A DNA stretch of 64,000 nucleotides from Talaromyces rugulosus (lineage: Eukaryota; Ascomycota; Eurotiomycetes; Eurotiales; Trichocomaceae). Made by a program: the position numbers and the translations under genes. The notes beneath the pieces were generated by a model that was not told the origin of the DNA, did not search any database, and saw nothing but the letters and a program-made list of their open reading frames with translations. Shown piece after piece: positions 45,981-56,141 of the stretch (the first letter of the stretch is position 1; each line of letters begins with the position of its first letter). The stretch lies in contig NC_049561.1 of assembly GCF_013368755.1 (NCBI RefSeq), positions 2,852,001 to 2,916,000 on the forward strand, in the 5' to 3' direction.

Positions 45981-46712
45981 ATGGTTGGCTTTGTATAGGT
46001 TCTATGTTCAAGGATTGCTGTCAACTAGTAATTTATATAGACTTGTGTATATCGAGACACGATAATATAATAATATTAATGACTATAATCACGGGCATCT
46101 GTACCCTGCGTCAAGTTTCGCACTTCTACTTACATCGAGAATAAAACTGTTATCTCATGGTTGTGGCGCTGTAAGCAGATGTCGGCAGTTGTGTGCTGGC
46201 GAATTTGCCGACACCCGCCGTTGGATGACCTCGTCTCTCCACATGGATAGATATTCCGGGGGATTTCCTGAGTGTGGGGAACCTGTTTTCTGTAACTAGC
46301 TTTAAATAGACGAGGATATACGTACATGTATTTATTACTAGCAGTAACTTATTTTGTTTGTCTAGGAGAACGTGTGGACATTTTGACTATATTCTGTAGC
46401 GAAAGCAATTTAGTAGATGATGGGGATTCTCCGGCATTTAGAAGCAAAGAAATAAACCGAGTAATCAATCCCTGGGTTTCTAGAAAAACAGAGATTGGTT
46501 TAAAAGGTAGTAGGCTACTGCAGTATGTTTCGGGTCTGTAGAGTTGAACAACTGCCGACATCCCCGCCCCGTGATCTGTCTTATAAGTTGATTGATGGCG
46601 ACCACACACTACTAGTACTATTTTTATTTCTTTTTCTTTCTGTTAATTTTCATGAAATGAATAATCCTCTGAACAGAAGAAGCGAATAGTCCAAACTTGT
46701 GTCGAACCAAAC
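45981..46712. other. Intergenic between glycosyltransferase and P450
   Basis: A/T-rich, no coding signal; would contain the P450 promoter. No repeat or RNA gene seen. Confidence 0.5.
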
Positions 46713-48394
46713 ATGGCGCTGATTATCGAAAGCATTGCAGATACAGTAGTCAACTACGCCGTATACATTTTCCCAGCACTGGTGGTTCTCTATCTGTCCC
46801 GGAACTATTTCTATAATAGACTGAACAAGTACCCAGGCCCGGTTCTGGCTCGGTTCTCGAATCTGTGGCGTTTTATTGATGTGTACCACCGGAGACCGGA
46901 TATCACGCACCTGTCTCTGCATCGCAAGTATGGCGACATTGTTAGGCTAGGACCGGATACCTTGTCGTTTGCGGATCCGGCTGCTATTAAGACGATTTAT
47001 GGTTTGAATAAGGGGTTTGTCAAGGTATGAATCCCCAGAGACTTGTATCGGATACAATGCAACAAGTTCTGATCTAGATGACAGTCCAAATTCTACCCAG
47101 TCCAAATGACTACATCAAAAGGCCAGCCCTTGCCTTCTCTCTTCTCGACTCTAGATGAGCCGTTCCATGCAAACCTGCGCCGATCTGTCAACAATGCTTT
47201 TTCCATGACCTCGCTAGTCCAGTACGAGCCCATGGTCGACGACACGGCACAGGTGTTTCTCGACCAAACGGCAAAACTGTACGCAGGCGACGGCAAGGTG
47301 TGCGATTTTGCGCGCTGGCTGCAGTTCTTTGCCTTTGATGTGATTGGTAGTATCACATATAGCAAGCGACACGGCTTTCTTGAGAATAATCAAGATGTCG
47401 AGGGTATCGTCAAATCGCTTGCCCGCATCTTTGACTACTCCGGCCCCGTCGGACAAATGCCCTGGCTGGACCGCCTGTGCTGGAAGAACCCCATCTTTGA
47501 CGTTTTACAAAAATGGGGGCTTGTCGACAACTCGCATCCAGTCGCAGTGTTTGCCCGCCAGCGAATGCAAGAACGCATGTCGGCCGTGGGTGAAAAGACG
47601 TCGACGCAATCTGGGTATAAAGAAGATCTTCTCACCATGTTCCTCAAGGCCCGCGATGCCCGTCCAGATTTCATGACCGAGACGCGCGTGCTCACCATGA
47701 CGGCGTCCATGGCCTTTGCCGGCTCCGAGACAACAGCCATCAGCATCGCCGCGGTCTTCTACTACCTCCTAAAGAATCCGTCATGCATGGCACGCGTGCA
47801 GCAGGAGATTGACGCTGCCGTGCGCGCCGGCACGATTGAGAACAGGCCAACAGGCCTAGTGTCTTGGACCGAGTCGCAGAAACTGCCGTATCTGGATGCC
47901 TGCATAAAGGAAGCCTTTCGCATGCACCCAGCAGCTGGCCTGCCACTAGAACGAGTGGTTCCACCATCGGGCATTGATATCAACGGCGAATTTATCCCCG
48001 GTGGGACGATTGTGGGATGCAACGCCTGGGTGATTCACCGCCGTGAGGAGATTTTTGGTTCAGATGTCGACTCGTATAATCCAGACCGGTGGCTGACAGC
48101 ATCGGAAACTGCGGTCAAAACGATGAATGCGACGATGTTTCAGTTTGGCGCAGGAAGTCGGACGTGCATTGGCAAGAATATCTCGCTGATGGAAATTTAC
48201 AAGATTGTGCCCAGTTTTTTGAGGAGGTTTGAAGTAGGCTTTTCCCCCTAGTGGTTTTTACCTGTATTTTGTTCTAACAGGCTTAGGTCAACCTTGCGTA
48301 TCCCGATCAGGAGTGGAAGCTGTGGAATGCCTGGTTTGTGAGGCAGCTCAACTTTAATACTGGCTTCAAAGAACGAGACATGCGCATTGTGTAG
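46713..48394 (+). CDS. Cytochrome P450 (pisatin demethylase-like)
   Basis: Three exons, 46713-47024, 47085-48233 and 48287-48394, encode 522 aa, normal for a fungal microsomal P450. The last acceptor is the second of two AGs; the first would give an immediate stop. An N-terminal membrane anchor (VVNYAVYIFPALVVLYL) and YPGP hinge are followed by the I-helix AFAGSETTA, the K-helix ExxR in KEAFRMHP, PDRW, and the haem loop FQFGAGSRTCIG (Cys near 464). It is a monooxygenase of the endoplasmic reticulum; substrate unknown. The sequence style resembles pisatin demethylase-type families, which detoxify or tailor hydrophobic compounds. Confidence 0.93.
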
Positions 48395-48705
48395 TTTCTT
48401 AATTCTTCTTGTAAACTTGTCTAGAAATCTGGACAAAGAAGCTTATGACGAATACGATTACACGGAAACAATCTATTTGTTAAACAATACTCTTTTTTAC
48501 AGCCTTGACGGTTGCTTCCAGGAATATTCACTATTTATATGTGTATCTAGCTTATAAAATATGTGAAATTACTAGACTCGGTGCCTTTTTTTTAATAAAA
48601 AGTTTCTACCTAGTTCCGTCATCATATCTACATATTAATCTAGCTACGAGTTGAGGAAGCTTGACACAGTACCTACCTAGTAGTAATAATAGAACACGAG
48701 ACAAA
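48395..48705. other. Intergenic, A/T-rich
   Basis: Short gap between the P450 and the first orphan gene. T- and A-rich stretches near 48588-48600. No motif of the TGACTCA type here. Confidence 0.4.
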
Positions 48706-49382
48706 ATGAAAACACAGCGTTACACAGGAAAGGTCGTCGATACCATGCCGATCTACAGTTCCGACGCTGTGCACAGGGAAGTGACCTTGCAATTGAGAAT
48801 CGACCGAGAACTGGCCGATGGGAGAAAGGAATTATTGGTCTCGTATCCCATCAACGGATCAATTTTTCTTTGTGGCCAGGATGACACCTACCATTACTTG
48901 AATGACTTCGAAGGCACCCTGACTAATCCTCCACCACCCACGTGTTGTGTCCGACCTTTGTACAATTATGAATTAGTCGTGGCTATTCCAAAACCATTCG
49001 CGAAGCGTGGGAGGGCGGAGAGTGGCATGTGAGGCTAGAAGTCCGGGTGGGTACCCTGACCTTAGAACTTGATTCTCACACATATCAAATTCCTGAGATT
49101 GGATGGGACTATGAGAAGGAGAGAATTTTCAGTTATTTCTCTGAAAGTAAAAATGACAGCCCGCCAGGTGGAAGCCTAGAGCCTAATTATGAGGAGGAAT
49201 CTGATCGGCAGGAAGACCAGCAGTCAAAACCAATCGAAGAGGGGACTTCTGAAGTTACATGTTTTATAAATGAGAATATTGAAAAGACTTTAGAAAAATG
49301 GGACAAGGAAGTCGGTGGAAACGTGGATGAGGTGGTGCAACAGTATTTCGAAAATCCTGACGCTGTTCAGGGACAACTATGA
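48706..49382 (+). pseudogene. Orphan beta-rich protein, frameshifted
   Basis: From the ATG at 48706 the frame gives about 98 residues of beta-rich sequence (VTLQLRIDREL, LVVAIPKPF). A +1 or -1 frame change somewhere in 48972-49028 is needed to enter the second part, EAWEGGEWHVRLEVRVG, which continues to a TGA/TAG-free C terminus ending at 49382. Without the shift the first frame ends at a TGA near 49030. A single missing base after TTC at 48999 would restore one protein of about 225 residues with an acidic tail. I recognise no family. It is a young pseudogene, or a sequencing error; splicing does not offer a clean alternative. Confidence 0.5.
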
Positions 49383-49987
49383 TTTAGCCTTTACCTAGTT
49401 TATGCATTATGGAGTCTCTAAATAGGATATTTGTAGGAGTTTTTGTGTTTCATATCACCAGAAAGTCATCAATCATGATATAATGTTATGAATGGATAAT
49501 GATTATTGGAATAATATTTAAATTCAGTGTGAAATATGAGATTAATCTATCCTGAAAATTAAAAATGTACAGATCAAACTGAAAGTCAAGCTGCTGTTTG
49601 TTTATTCCATATAAGTGGAGGCTTCTTTAACTCTTGTTGCTCAGGCAATCACAAAGACTTTGATATGTGCGCACAATTCACAATTCACAATTGATTAGCG
49701 AAGGCCACCACACACAACACAAACACAAAGAGACCAAAGTCCATATCCACAGTACACTGAGAAAACATAGATGCTGGTTGTAAGTTATAAAACTGTGATA
49801 AGCTATCCTTTGCTGTGAGACCTGTCTTTGACACTAATTTGATACCAATATAGAAAACGCGTGGCACATCTGAAATATCACTGCACATAACTTGCTACTC
49901 GTCGACTTCCAATGCACTATTAATGTGTGACAACCTAGTTTGTAGGAATTTTTCAGCATATCTATTGTATGCTCTATTCTTTAAACT
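49383..49987. other. Intergenic, A/T-rich
   Basis: 605 bp with no coding signal. A short repeated CACAATTCACAATT stretch at 49673-49690. Contains the promoter of the next orphan gene. Confidence 0.4.
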
Positions 49988-50551
49988 ATGGGCCGCCCAG
50001 CAAAACATTCACAATTCATGAAGGTGGAAATTGTTGATGTCACACCTGGGCCACGCGTGATTATCCAAAAACAAAAATTCAACCTCGGAATACGCATAAC
50101 AGACAATGACAATTTGGTAATTGGGATATGTAAACAAGTTCGACTATCCGTTGTGTTCGAGGGCGTGGATTACGCAAAATTGCAGAGACGGTATACCCTT
50201 CGACAAACTCCAGAAAACGCAGAGTGCAATGTGATCTTGCGCGAGTTGACAATGGACGAGCTTCCACCCTGTATTACCAACAACCCGGACCTGGAGATAA
50301 AATTCAAGGTCCAAATCTCCCTACCCGGCACGAAGAAAATAGAAGCTGTATCCGAGACTTTTCACCTGGTTGAAGACGCCGAGTATGCAAAGCTGTATTA
50401 CGATATCTCTGATAGTGAGGTCGTCAATGAGATGAACACGGCACATCGTGTGGAGTCTACCGAACAACTTACTGAAAGCCATGAAAAAGGCTGGAAGCGG
50501 GATTTCGTGGAGCAGAATCGTCAGCTGCTGCAGTGGGCTATGAAATGGTAG
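49988..50551 (+). CDS. Orphan beta-rich protein, 187 aa
   Basis: Single exon with an ATG start. It has no signal peptide and no recognised domain. Alternating hydrophobic strands (MKVEIVDV, FNLGIRITD, VRLSVVFEG, LEIKFKVQISL) suggest a compact beta-sandwich of about 130 residues. This ends in a hairpin-like KIEAVSETFHLVED, followed by a helical, charged tail (EKGWKRDFVEQNRQLLQWAMKW). The strand pattern recalls velvet or arrestin-like folds, but no diagnostic motif is present, so this is only a structural impression. It belongs to a run of similar orphan genes. Confidence 0.6.
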   Translation: MGRPAKHSQFMKVEIVDVTPGPRVIIQKQKFNLGIRITDNDNLVIGICKQVRLSVVFEGVDYAKLQRRYTLRQTPENAECNVILRELTMDELPPCITNNPDLEIKFKVQISLPGTKKIEAVSETFHLVEDAEYAKLYYDISDSEVVNEMNTAHRVESTEQLTESHEKGWKRDFVEQNRQLLQWAMKW

Positions 50552-51394
50552 TGTTGCGAGGAGGGGATATGTCTAGCTTTTCATGGCTACGGGATGTTAC
50601 GAGGATTAATGACTGAATGACTCTAGGTGGCGTTTATTGAAACGGAGTTGATAGCAATATTCGGTGTTACTGGCTTAATTTCTATAATGAAATTGAAAGC
50701 TGCTTCTTAATAATAATACTGTTAAAACTTTACCCAAGATTGTGACACATATTGCTGCCCCCTGTATCCGACACAGGGGCTATGGAACTCGACGACCACT
50801 GCTCCTACTACGTCATATCTCGACACGAAATGTATCAAATAACGGGATCTCATTGTGTGACGTCCAAATTTTAATTAAAACAAATGACTGAAAGTCACTT
50901 GACCTCCTTGTATTCTAATGACGACTTGTCCACGGCATTCAATACCCGATGACCAAGAACAAGCATGGTATCTGAGACATATTTTTGACGTGTCCGGGTT
51001 TCTGTGCAGTCATATTAATGTTTCCGTGGTCTAGAACGGCAGGTCATCGCTGTACATGTAGTTACCAACCCACGCCATCCGTCTCCCAAATGGAAAGACT
51101 GACTCACTTGAGGACAGTCATAATTTCAATGTCTCAGAATAAAACACAGCTAATATGGTCATTGCAGACAAATCTGACTCAAATCCTTGAAGAGTTAAAC
51201 GTCTATAAATATCAGTTGAATCCGGCTCTGCCTCCTCTTTCTTTTCTTCCTCCTTCACAACACCAAAGAAACCTTAAAATTTCCTTTCCAGTAAACAGTA
51301 TTAGGTTGGCTTGACTATTGTCTATTTTATTGTTGTGTATCGAATACTGTGACTAACCTTGGAAGAAACTAGACCAAACTCATTCAACACTACC
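50552..51394. other. Intergenic with two TGACTCA sites
   Basis: 843 bp, no convincing gene. Holds the promoter of the orphan gene at 51395; the two perfect TGACTCA sites are listed separately. Confidence 0.45.
51100..51181 (+). promoter_or_regulatory. Pair of TGACTCA (AP-1/Gcn4-type) sites
   Basis: Perfect TGACTCA occurs at 51100-51106 and 51175-51181, about 215-295 bp before the ATG at 51395. The heptamer is the classic bZIP (Gcn4/CpcA/AP-1) site. A denser cluster precedes the orphan gene at 54717-55607. Confidence 0.5.
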
Positions 51395-51871
51395 ATGTCT
51401 GGTCCAGTCACAACCAATATGTCTGCTACAGACAGTTCCGGTAGCTCCTCTGAGTTGCCATTAGGCTTCCCAGAGCCAATGCTTGGGCATTTTAAAACAA
51501 GCAAAGTTCAACTAGCAAAACCAGAGTCATATTTTAGTGCAGTTTGGATTCAATACCGCACGATGGCGGTATCAAATTCACAATTTCATGCTTGCTGTAT
51601 CGAATTTGAGGACATAAAAGGGAGCCTAAAAAAGACGGAACTCTCTCTTCACATTGTTTTTAAGAAAAAAAGCAATATCGGGTCATTATTAGATAACTGC
51701 TATTCAATATCGCTCGGCCAGTACGGGCAAGTCGCCTTCGATCTTGGGCGGTTGGGGCTCCAAACAGTTGACAGAGGGCGGTATGACATCGACTGCACAG
51801 TTTTCTATCAAGATGAAAATGGTGCAACACAGAATACCAGACAATGCAATTTGGGCTACACTGTTTTCTAA
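51395..51871 (+). CDS. Orphan beta-rich protein, 158 aa
   Basis: Single exon starting MSGPVTTNMSATDSS, a Ser-rich flexible N terminus of about 35 residues. The rest is beta-rich (LSLHIVFKKK, QVAFDLGRLGLQ, GRYDIDCTVFYQD). The last part, FDLGRLGLQTVDRGRYDIDCTVF, has the spacing of the end of a velvet domain (F-x-DL-x-V...G-x-Y-x-L-x-F), but the sequence is too diverged to call. No signal peptide. Likely a functional small gene in the orphan cluster; function unknown. Confidence 0.55.
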   Translation: MSGPVTTNMSATDSSGSSSELPLGFPEPMLGHFKTSKVQLAKPESYFSAVWIQYRTMAVSNSQFHACCIEFEDIKGSLKKTELSLHIVFKKKSNIGSLLDNCYSISLGQYGQVAFDLGRLGLQTVDRGRYDIDCTVFYQDENGATQNTRQCNLGYTVF

Positions 51872-52263
51872 TTTGATTGCTACTAGTTTGTTGGCTGCAA
51901 TTTCCCAGTTGAACACTATTTGGAGTCATTTTATGGTCGGGTGTTAATCATGAATTAAATTGCCTCGATATCCACATGTGTGTTTTACTTGGCCAGGCAA
52001 CAGATAGATAGACTTTTCTTTAATTCGTACCCATATTACACATATTGGCCGATTATTATTTGATAATACTGTATCTCTTTACGCACCTATACTACAGGTG
52101 CATAGACATCTTTTGTGAACTGAAATATAACTTCTAGAATAGAATCTTTCATCGTTACCTATTTATCCAACTAAAAGATATATGGAACTATACCTAGACG
52201 TAGTATAACCATCACCGACACAGGCTTCGCGGAATCTGGCATTTACCCAGATTCGCAGTTTTT
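51872..52263. other. Intergenic, A/T-rich
   Basis: 392 bp with no coding signal. May include decayed 5' sequence of the fragment at 52264-52506, but I cannot read it. Confidence 0.35.
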
Positions 52264-52506
52264 ATGTCAAGTCATATGTACTATCAAGATTCCGGTCATA
52301 CCTCTGCATCGATCATCGATTTCGATTGTGGCCAAAATGACTCAGAGGGAAAGATGAGTCTATCAGTAGATGATTTATTTCCATTATGGTTCGATGAACA
52401 TGCCATTTCAGAAATAGGGTATACGTTCAGAGTCCAGGTTAGAGTGCAAATGGGCCGAGGGAAATCAGTAGAATGGACCTCAAAAGACATGTCAGTGGAG
52501 AAATGA
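52264..52506 (+). pseudogene. Short orphan fragment resembling the C-terminal half of its neighbours
   Basis: An 80-codon frame with an ATG. The segment MSLSVDDLFPLWFDEHAISE followed by IGYTFRVQVRVQM and a final SKDMSV matches in layout the end of the 51395-51871 protein (long strand, loop, G-x-Y strand, last strand). It lacks the N-terminal half, so it is probably a truncated copy, though an intact tiny gene is possible. Confidence 0.35.
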
Positions 52507-52802
52507 CTTTCGTGTTGTTGAAAGTTCTTGTGGGCATGACCCAGGTGGTATTATCGACACATTTTGAAAATGTATTCTTTATTTCACAGCAGTCTCTAAT
52601 TTGTTTGCAAACTCAGTCTAGTCAACAAGCTTAATGAACCAATCTTCAAGTTTTAAAGTAAAATGGTATTAATCTATTCTCCTATATCACCTGATAAACC
52701 AACCATAAATAACTAAAGAATATGAACTAAATATAGATAAATGCAAAAACTCCAAAACTCCAAAATCATCAACCCAATTTGTGAGAAAATTGCCCCGCAA
52801 AC

Positions 52803-54035
52803 CTATGTCGATGATTCACTTTCGCCACTATCTGGAGAGGCATCCATAGTAAAGGTCTCTGAGATCCGGGTGAGCTCCTTTTCCCAGGCTAGACTCTTCA
52901 TTCCTATGAACAAGTAATAACGACCGGTTTTCAGTTTGCTATCTTGCTCAGTCAGTTTGACCACCTCTGTATCATCGAGCATGATGAGGCCAATCCGCCT
53001 GGTTTCATCACTGAACCAAATAGGATTCTCTCCCAGGCTGTATTTGCACATAGTCTTGTCTGTTTTAGGCTTTCTGTCAGGGCTAGTTTCACCTTTTTGG
53101 GTTTGGACAAGATATACGCAAATCCTAGGAACTGGGCCTTTCGGATGGGCTCTATCGAAGTTGACAGTAATGGTTATAGGCAAGCTCTGTCCAACCTTTA
53201 GACAGACTGGTCGTGCTTTTCCATCGGTTTCGAATATGGGTATTGCGCATAGAACCGATTTCCAACTAGGCTTCACGGTATTGCCCGCAGGCACATCTGT
53301 GTATGCTCTTATGGCCGGTCTACCCCCGAGTTCCTCAACTTTTACCATCGTCTCTTCCACATCTTTTAGGAGCAATCTCATCCACTCCTGTATCCCCAAA
53401 TCTTTGTCATGGTCGAATTTGACCAACTTATGAACCAGTGCAGTCTCCTTGATGATATGATTCTGTATGACATACCAGTTAGCTTCTTGTGCCACGTATT
53501 GATTGGCACCACCCACGATTTTTTCCAGGTATTTGTGATTAGAAAGATATGCGTCTTTGGCAATTTTCGTAATTTCACCTCGGAACCATGGCAAGATCCT
53601 GTCCACTTCCCATCTAAAGTAGCGCTGTTCCGTATTCGTTTCATGCCCTTTTGGCGTGAATTCGACCACGAAATCATGCCACTGGTCTATATGCTTTCTT
53701 AAATCATTCGTGGGATCATTCGTTTTCTTAAAAGGAATGAGTCAAAACCCAGAGATTTTTATTTTCCCCTCTTGACCACCGTCATATTCTTCCAGTGGTT
53801 TTTCAGGTACTTTAAGCACCAGAGCCGCTGTCTTCCCGTATTTTATCCAAACAGCGACTTTCACTGGATGATTTGCTTGGATAGGAAGTTTGCCAGACTT
53901 TCGGTCTCGTTCGATGTTTATAGTTACGGACACCATTGTTGCGGGATCGTACTTCTCGTAGTGTGGGCGGAGTCCTGTCAACAGGAATTCGCATTTCACC
54001 TTAGGGAGCAAAGTTGAGGTTTCTTGAGCCATCAT
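52803..54035 (-). CDS. Orphan two-domain protein with in-frame TGA
   Basis: The frame from MMAQETSTLL (54035) to 52803 is continuous for 411 codons except for one TGA at 53742-53744. Part 1 (about 97 residues) is beta-rich (MVSVTINIERD, VKVAVWIKYG). Part 2 (about 310 residues) has a helical region (WFRGEITKIAKDAYLSNHKYLEKI) then another beta-rich domain ending ELTRISETFTMD. Either the TGA is a nonsense mutation or read-through codon, or an 84-nt frame-preserving intron (53810-53727, GTACCT donor, TTTTGACTC branch-like stretch, TTTTAAG end) removes it. No family recognised. One GAGTCA lies at 54157-54162 upstream. Confidence 0.5.
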
Positions 54036-54716
54036 TTCTACTTGATTTTGCACATAACTTGATGGATTAAAGTGGGATGAAAGGAAGAGAATCAACCTAT
54101 AACTCGGGCGAAGGGTCGTCCTTGCGTGATGTGGCCTAGGACACGTCAGAGCACTCGAGTCACTTTATACTAAGTCATATCAATGATGTGCTACCACAGC
54201 TCTAACGTGGAATATTTGTATTAACGTATGACGTGAAACTAAGACATAGGTGTCTTTAGGTACGTACGCTGGCTTTGATCTGGAGGTCTAACTGTTGTAT
54301 TTTATGTATTTTAATCTACGAAATGTAAAACTTTCACCAACTGAGCATATATCAATTGACATATTTAACATTTGCAGTACATAGCTTACACAAACTAACT
54401 AGAAAATGAATTTAAACACATAAAAAGAGTAAGAAAAAGGGAATAACAGGGATAAGAAGGTAAGAATAGAACAATGGCATTCTATAAAATTCAAATGCAT
54501 ATTAAAACCGGAACAAAAAGAAGGAAAAGAAAAATAGTTAAAGAAGTCGGGTATAAATAAGAGACCAAATAATGAAAGTCGAGTCCCATTGCTGGAAACT
54601 CCTCTCTCCCAAAGATAAGACCTTGTAATTTATGCATGGCTGAGCTTTGGATTTCTCCGTATGGAAAAATCTTGCTCGTCTGCATATAGTGTGCGCCTAG
54701 TAAGCTGTTATGAGTC
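54036..54716. other. Intergenic, A/T-rich
   Basis: Contains one GAGTCA (54157-54162) near the promoter of the minus-strand gene ending at 52803, and the 3' side of the gene at 54717. A short frame at 54491-54850 overlaps the latter and looks random. Confidence 0.4.
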
Positions 54717-55607
54717 TTAGGGTTTTGGTGCAAATGTATCACCAAAGTAAAAAGAGAAGGAATCAGACAAGTCTTGAGTTTTGTAGGTAGTACGAGCCGG
54801 TAGAAGGCCTTTCGTTTCTTTGTTTTCCCACAATGCATGGATAAACACACCTATGCGAGATGTTTGAAGGTAAAATTCCTCAGCGCGTCCGGTGCAAAAG
54901 GTTGGAAAGAAATGAAACTCTAGTTGGTGCTCGTGTACAAAATTTCCTAGAATTTCTAGAACTTCCAAATGATATTGTACGTTCTCAAGGTTCAATACAC
55001 CACTCAAAGAGCCGGCTTTGTACCTAACTCGGGATATGCGGTCGAATATGTCCACCCTGAAAACGTCTTTTATACACTGGACACGAGGGATGAAAGAAAG
55101 AGTTGTGGGTTTAAATACACCCAAGCGTATGACTTCAGACACACGAGCTAGGAAGCTTTTCATTTCGTCTTGCCGGTTTCCTTTCTCATTTTGTGTGGTC
55201 GATAATTTGAATGATAAATCGGACATTATGTTGCCAGATCCCGTGACCACGATCCCAAAGTCTCCTTTACCCGTTTTCGCGTAAGAAAGCATTGATTGCG
55301 GATTATAATCACCATAGCGTGAATGATTTGTTACCTTATTCATATCGTACCAATCAACGCTCCTAGTTTTTGCATTTTCGAATACCTGCAGGTAACGATT
55401 GAGAAGCAGGCTTCCCATCTCCTGGTCATCTTCGCACTCCTTGATCGATCCTAGGAACCCATTTGGGTGCCCGAAATGGCGGTTTGTTTCTTCTGTGCTT
55501 CCAACCTCGTTTAGAAGTCCCATAATTGACATCCGCGATCTGATTTCGGCATCGCTTGTGTTATCACGCGTCTCATGGCTCGGTTCTTTATCTTTTCCTT
55601 TCGGCAT
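54717..55607 (-). CDS. Orphan protein, 296 aa
   Basis: Single exon. I take the start as MPKGKDKEPSHE at 55607; the frame continues upstream to another ATG at 55754, but that stretch overlaps the regulatory cluster and looks non-coding. The N terminus is charged and flexible. The middle holds GDFGIVVTGSGNIMSDLSFKL and the C-terminal half YHLEVLEILGNFVHEHQLEF. No signal peptide, membrane segment or known motif. The strongest TGA(C/G)TCA cluster in the window lies directly upstream. Function unknown. Confidence 0.6.
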   Translation of the reverse strand: MPKGKDKEPSHETRDNTSDAEIRSRMSIMGLLNEVGSTEETNRHFGHPNGFLGSIKECEDDQEMGSLLLNRYLQVFENAKTRSVDWYDMNKVTNHSRYGDYNPQSMLSYAKTGKGDFGIVVTGSGNIMSDLSFKLSTTQNEKGNRQDEMKSFLARVSEVIRLGVFKPTTLSFIPRVQCIKDVFRVDIFDRISRVRYKAGSLSGVLNLENVQYHLEVLEILGNFVHEHQLEFHFFPTFCTGRAEEFYLQTSRIGVFIHALWENKETKGLLPARTTYKTQDLSDSFSFYFGDTFAPKP

Positions 55608-55727
55608 GGTGGGCTTTTGGTAATGAAACACAAGGTCCAGTTGTGTATAGAACAACAGGTCCAAAGAAAGAACTGGTTGTATGCACCGAGGAGCTATTGT
55701 GATTAAATACTTGATGAGCGGGGGATA

Positions 55728-56033
55728 TGACTCAAACATATGAGAGTCACTCATTGCTTAAAAGAGTCATAAAAAAGCTTACTTTCCGCTGATCTGAGTC
55801 AAAATCTACTTTGACTCATGGACATGTACTCATGGACAATCCCTTTCTTTCTTTCTTTCTTTCCTTTGAAGATTGTTTTAAAGCGACTCATACTTGGATA
55901 TGGTGTTGCAGATATTATTAGAGTCAACCCAGTAACAAAATCGACTACTCGGAATAAGATTAAGGGTTTTCAATAGGTGATACTTTTATATTTTATTTAA
56001 AATGTCGTTCCTCTGACACACCAGTCAGAGTCA
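55728..56033. promoter_or_regulatory. Cluster of seven TGACTC/GAGTCA cores
   Basis: Perfect TGASTCA sites lie at 55728-55734, 55795-55801 and 55812-55818. Additional GAGTCA cores lie at 55744, 55764, 55921 and 56028, and a GACTCA at 55885. Seven cores in 306 bp far exceeds chance (about 0.15 expected for a random hexamer on both strands). They lie 120-430 bp before the ATG of the minus-strand orphan gene (55607) and just after the 3' end of a bZIP gene. A TTTC microsatellite (about 55843-55866) lies between them. TGACTCA is the Gcn4/AP-1-type bZIP site. Confidence 0.6.
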
Positions 56034-56141
56034 GTGGCAAGGAGCAAGACCTCCACAAAGTGGATTATTATTCAGCACTAACATTATATCATTATATCAT
56101 TATACCGTACATAATTTTGAATTTATACATTTATTCAAAAT

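Noticed and set aside
44071..48394. Glycosyltransferase plus P450 as a secondary-metabolite cluster
   Set aside because: No backbone synthase, transporter or regulator adjacent; co-location of two genes is not enough.
49988..51871. Orphan proteins as velvet-family regulators
   Set aside because: Strand pattern is similar, but the conserved velvet motifs and DNA-binding residues are not visible; kept only as a structural impression.
54491..54850. 119-codon frame on the minus strand
   Set aside because: Overlaps the 3' end of the 296-aa gene in another frame and has low-complexity hydrophobic content; probably chance.
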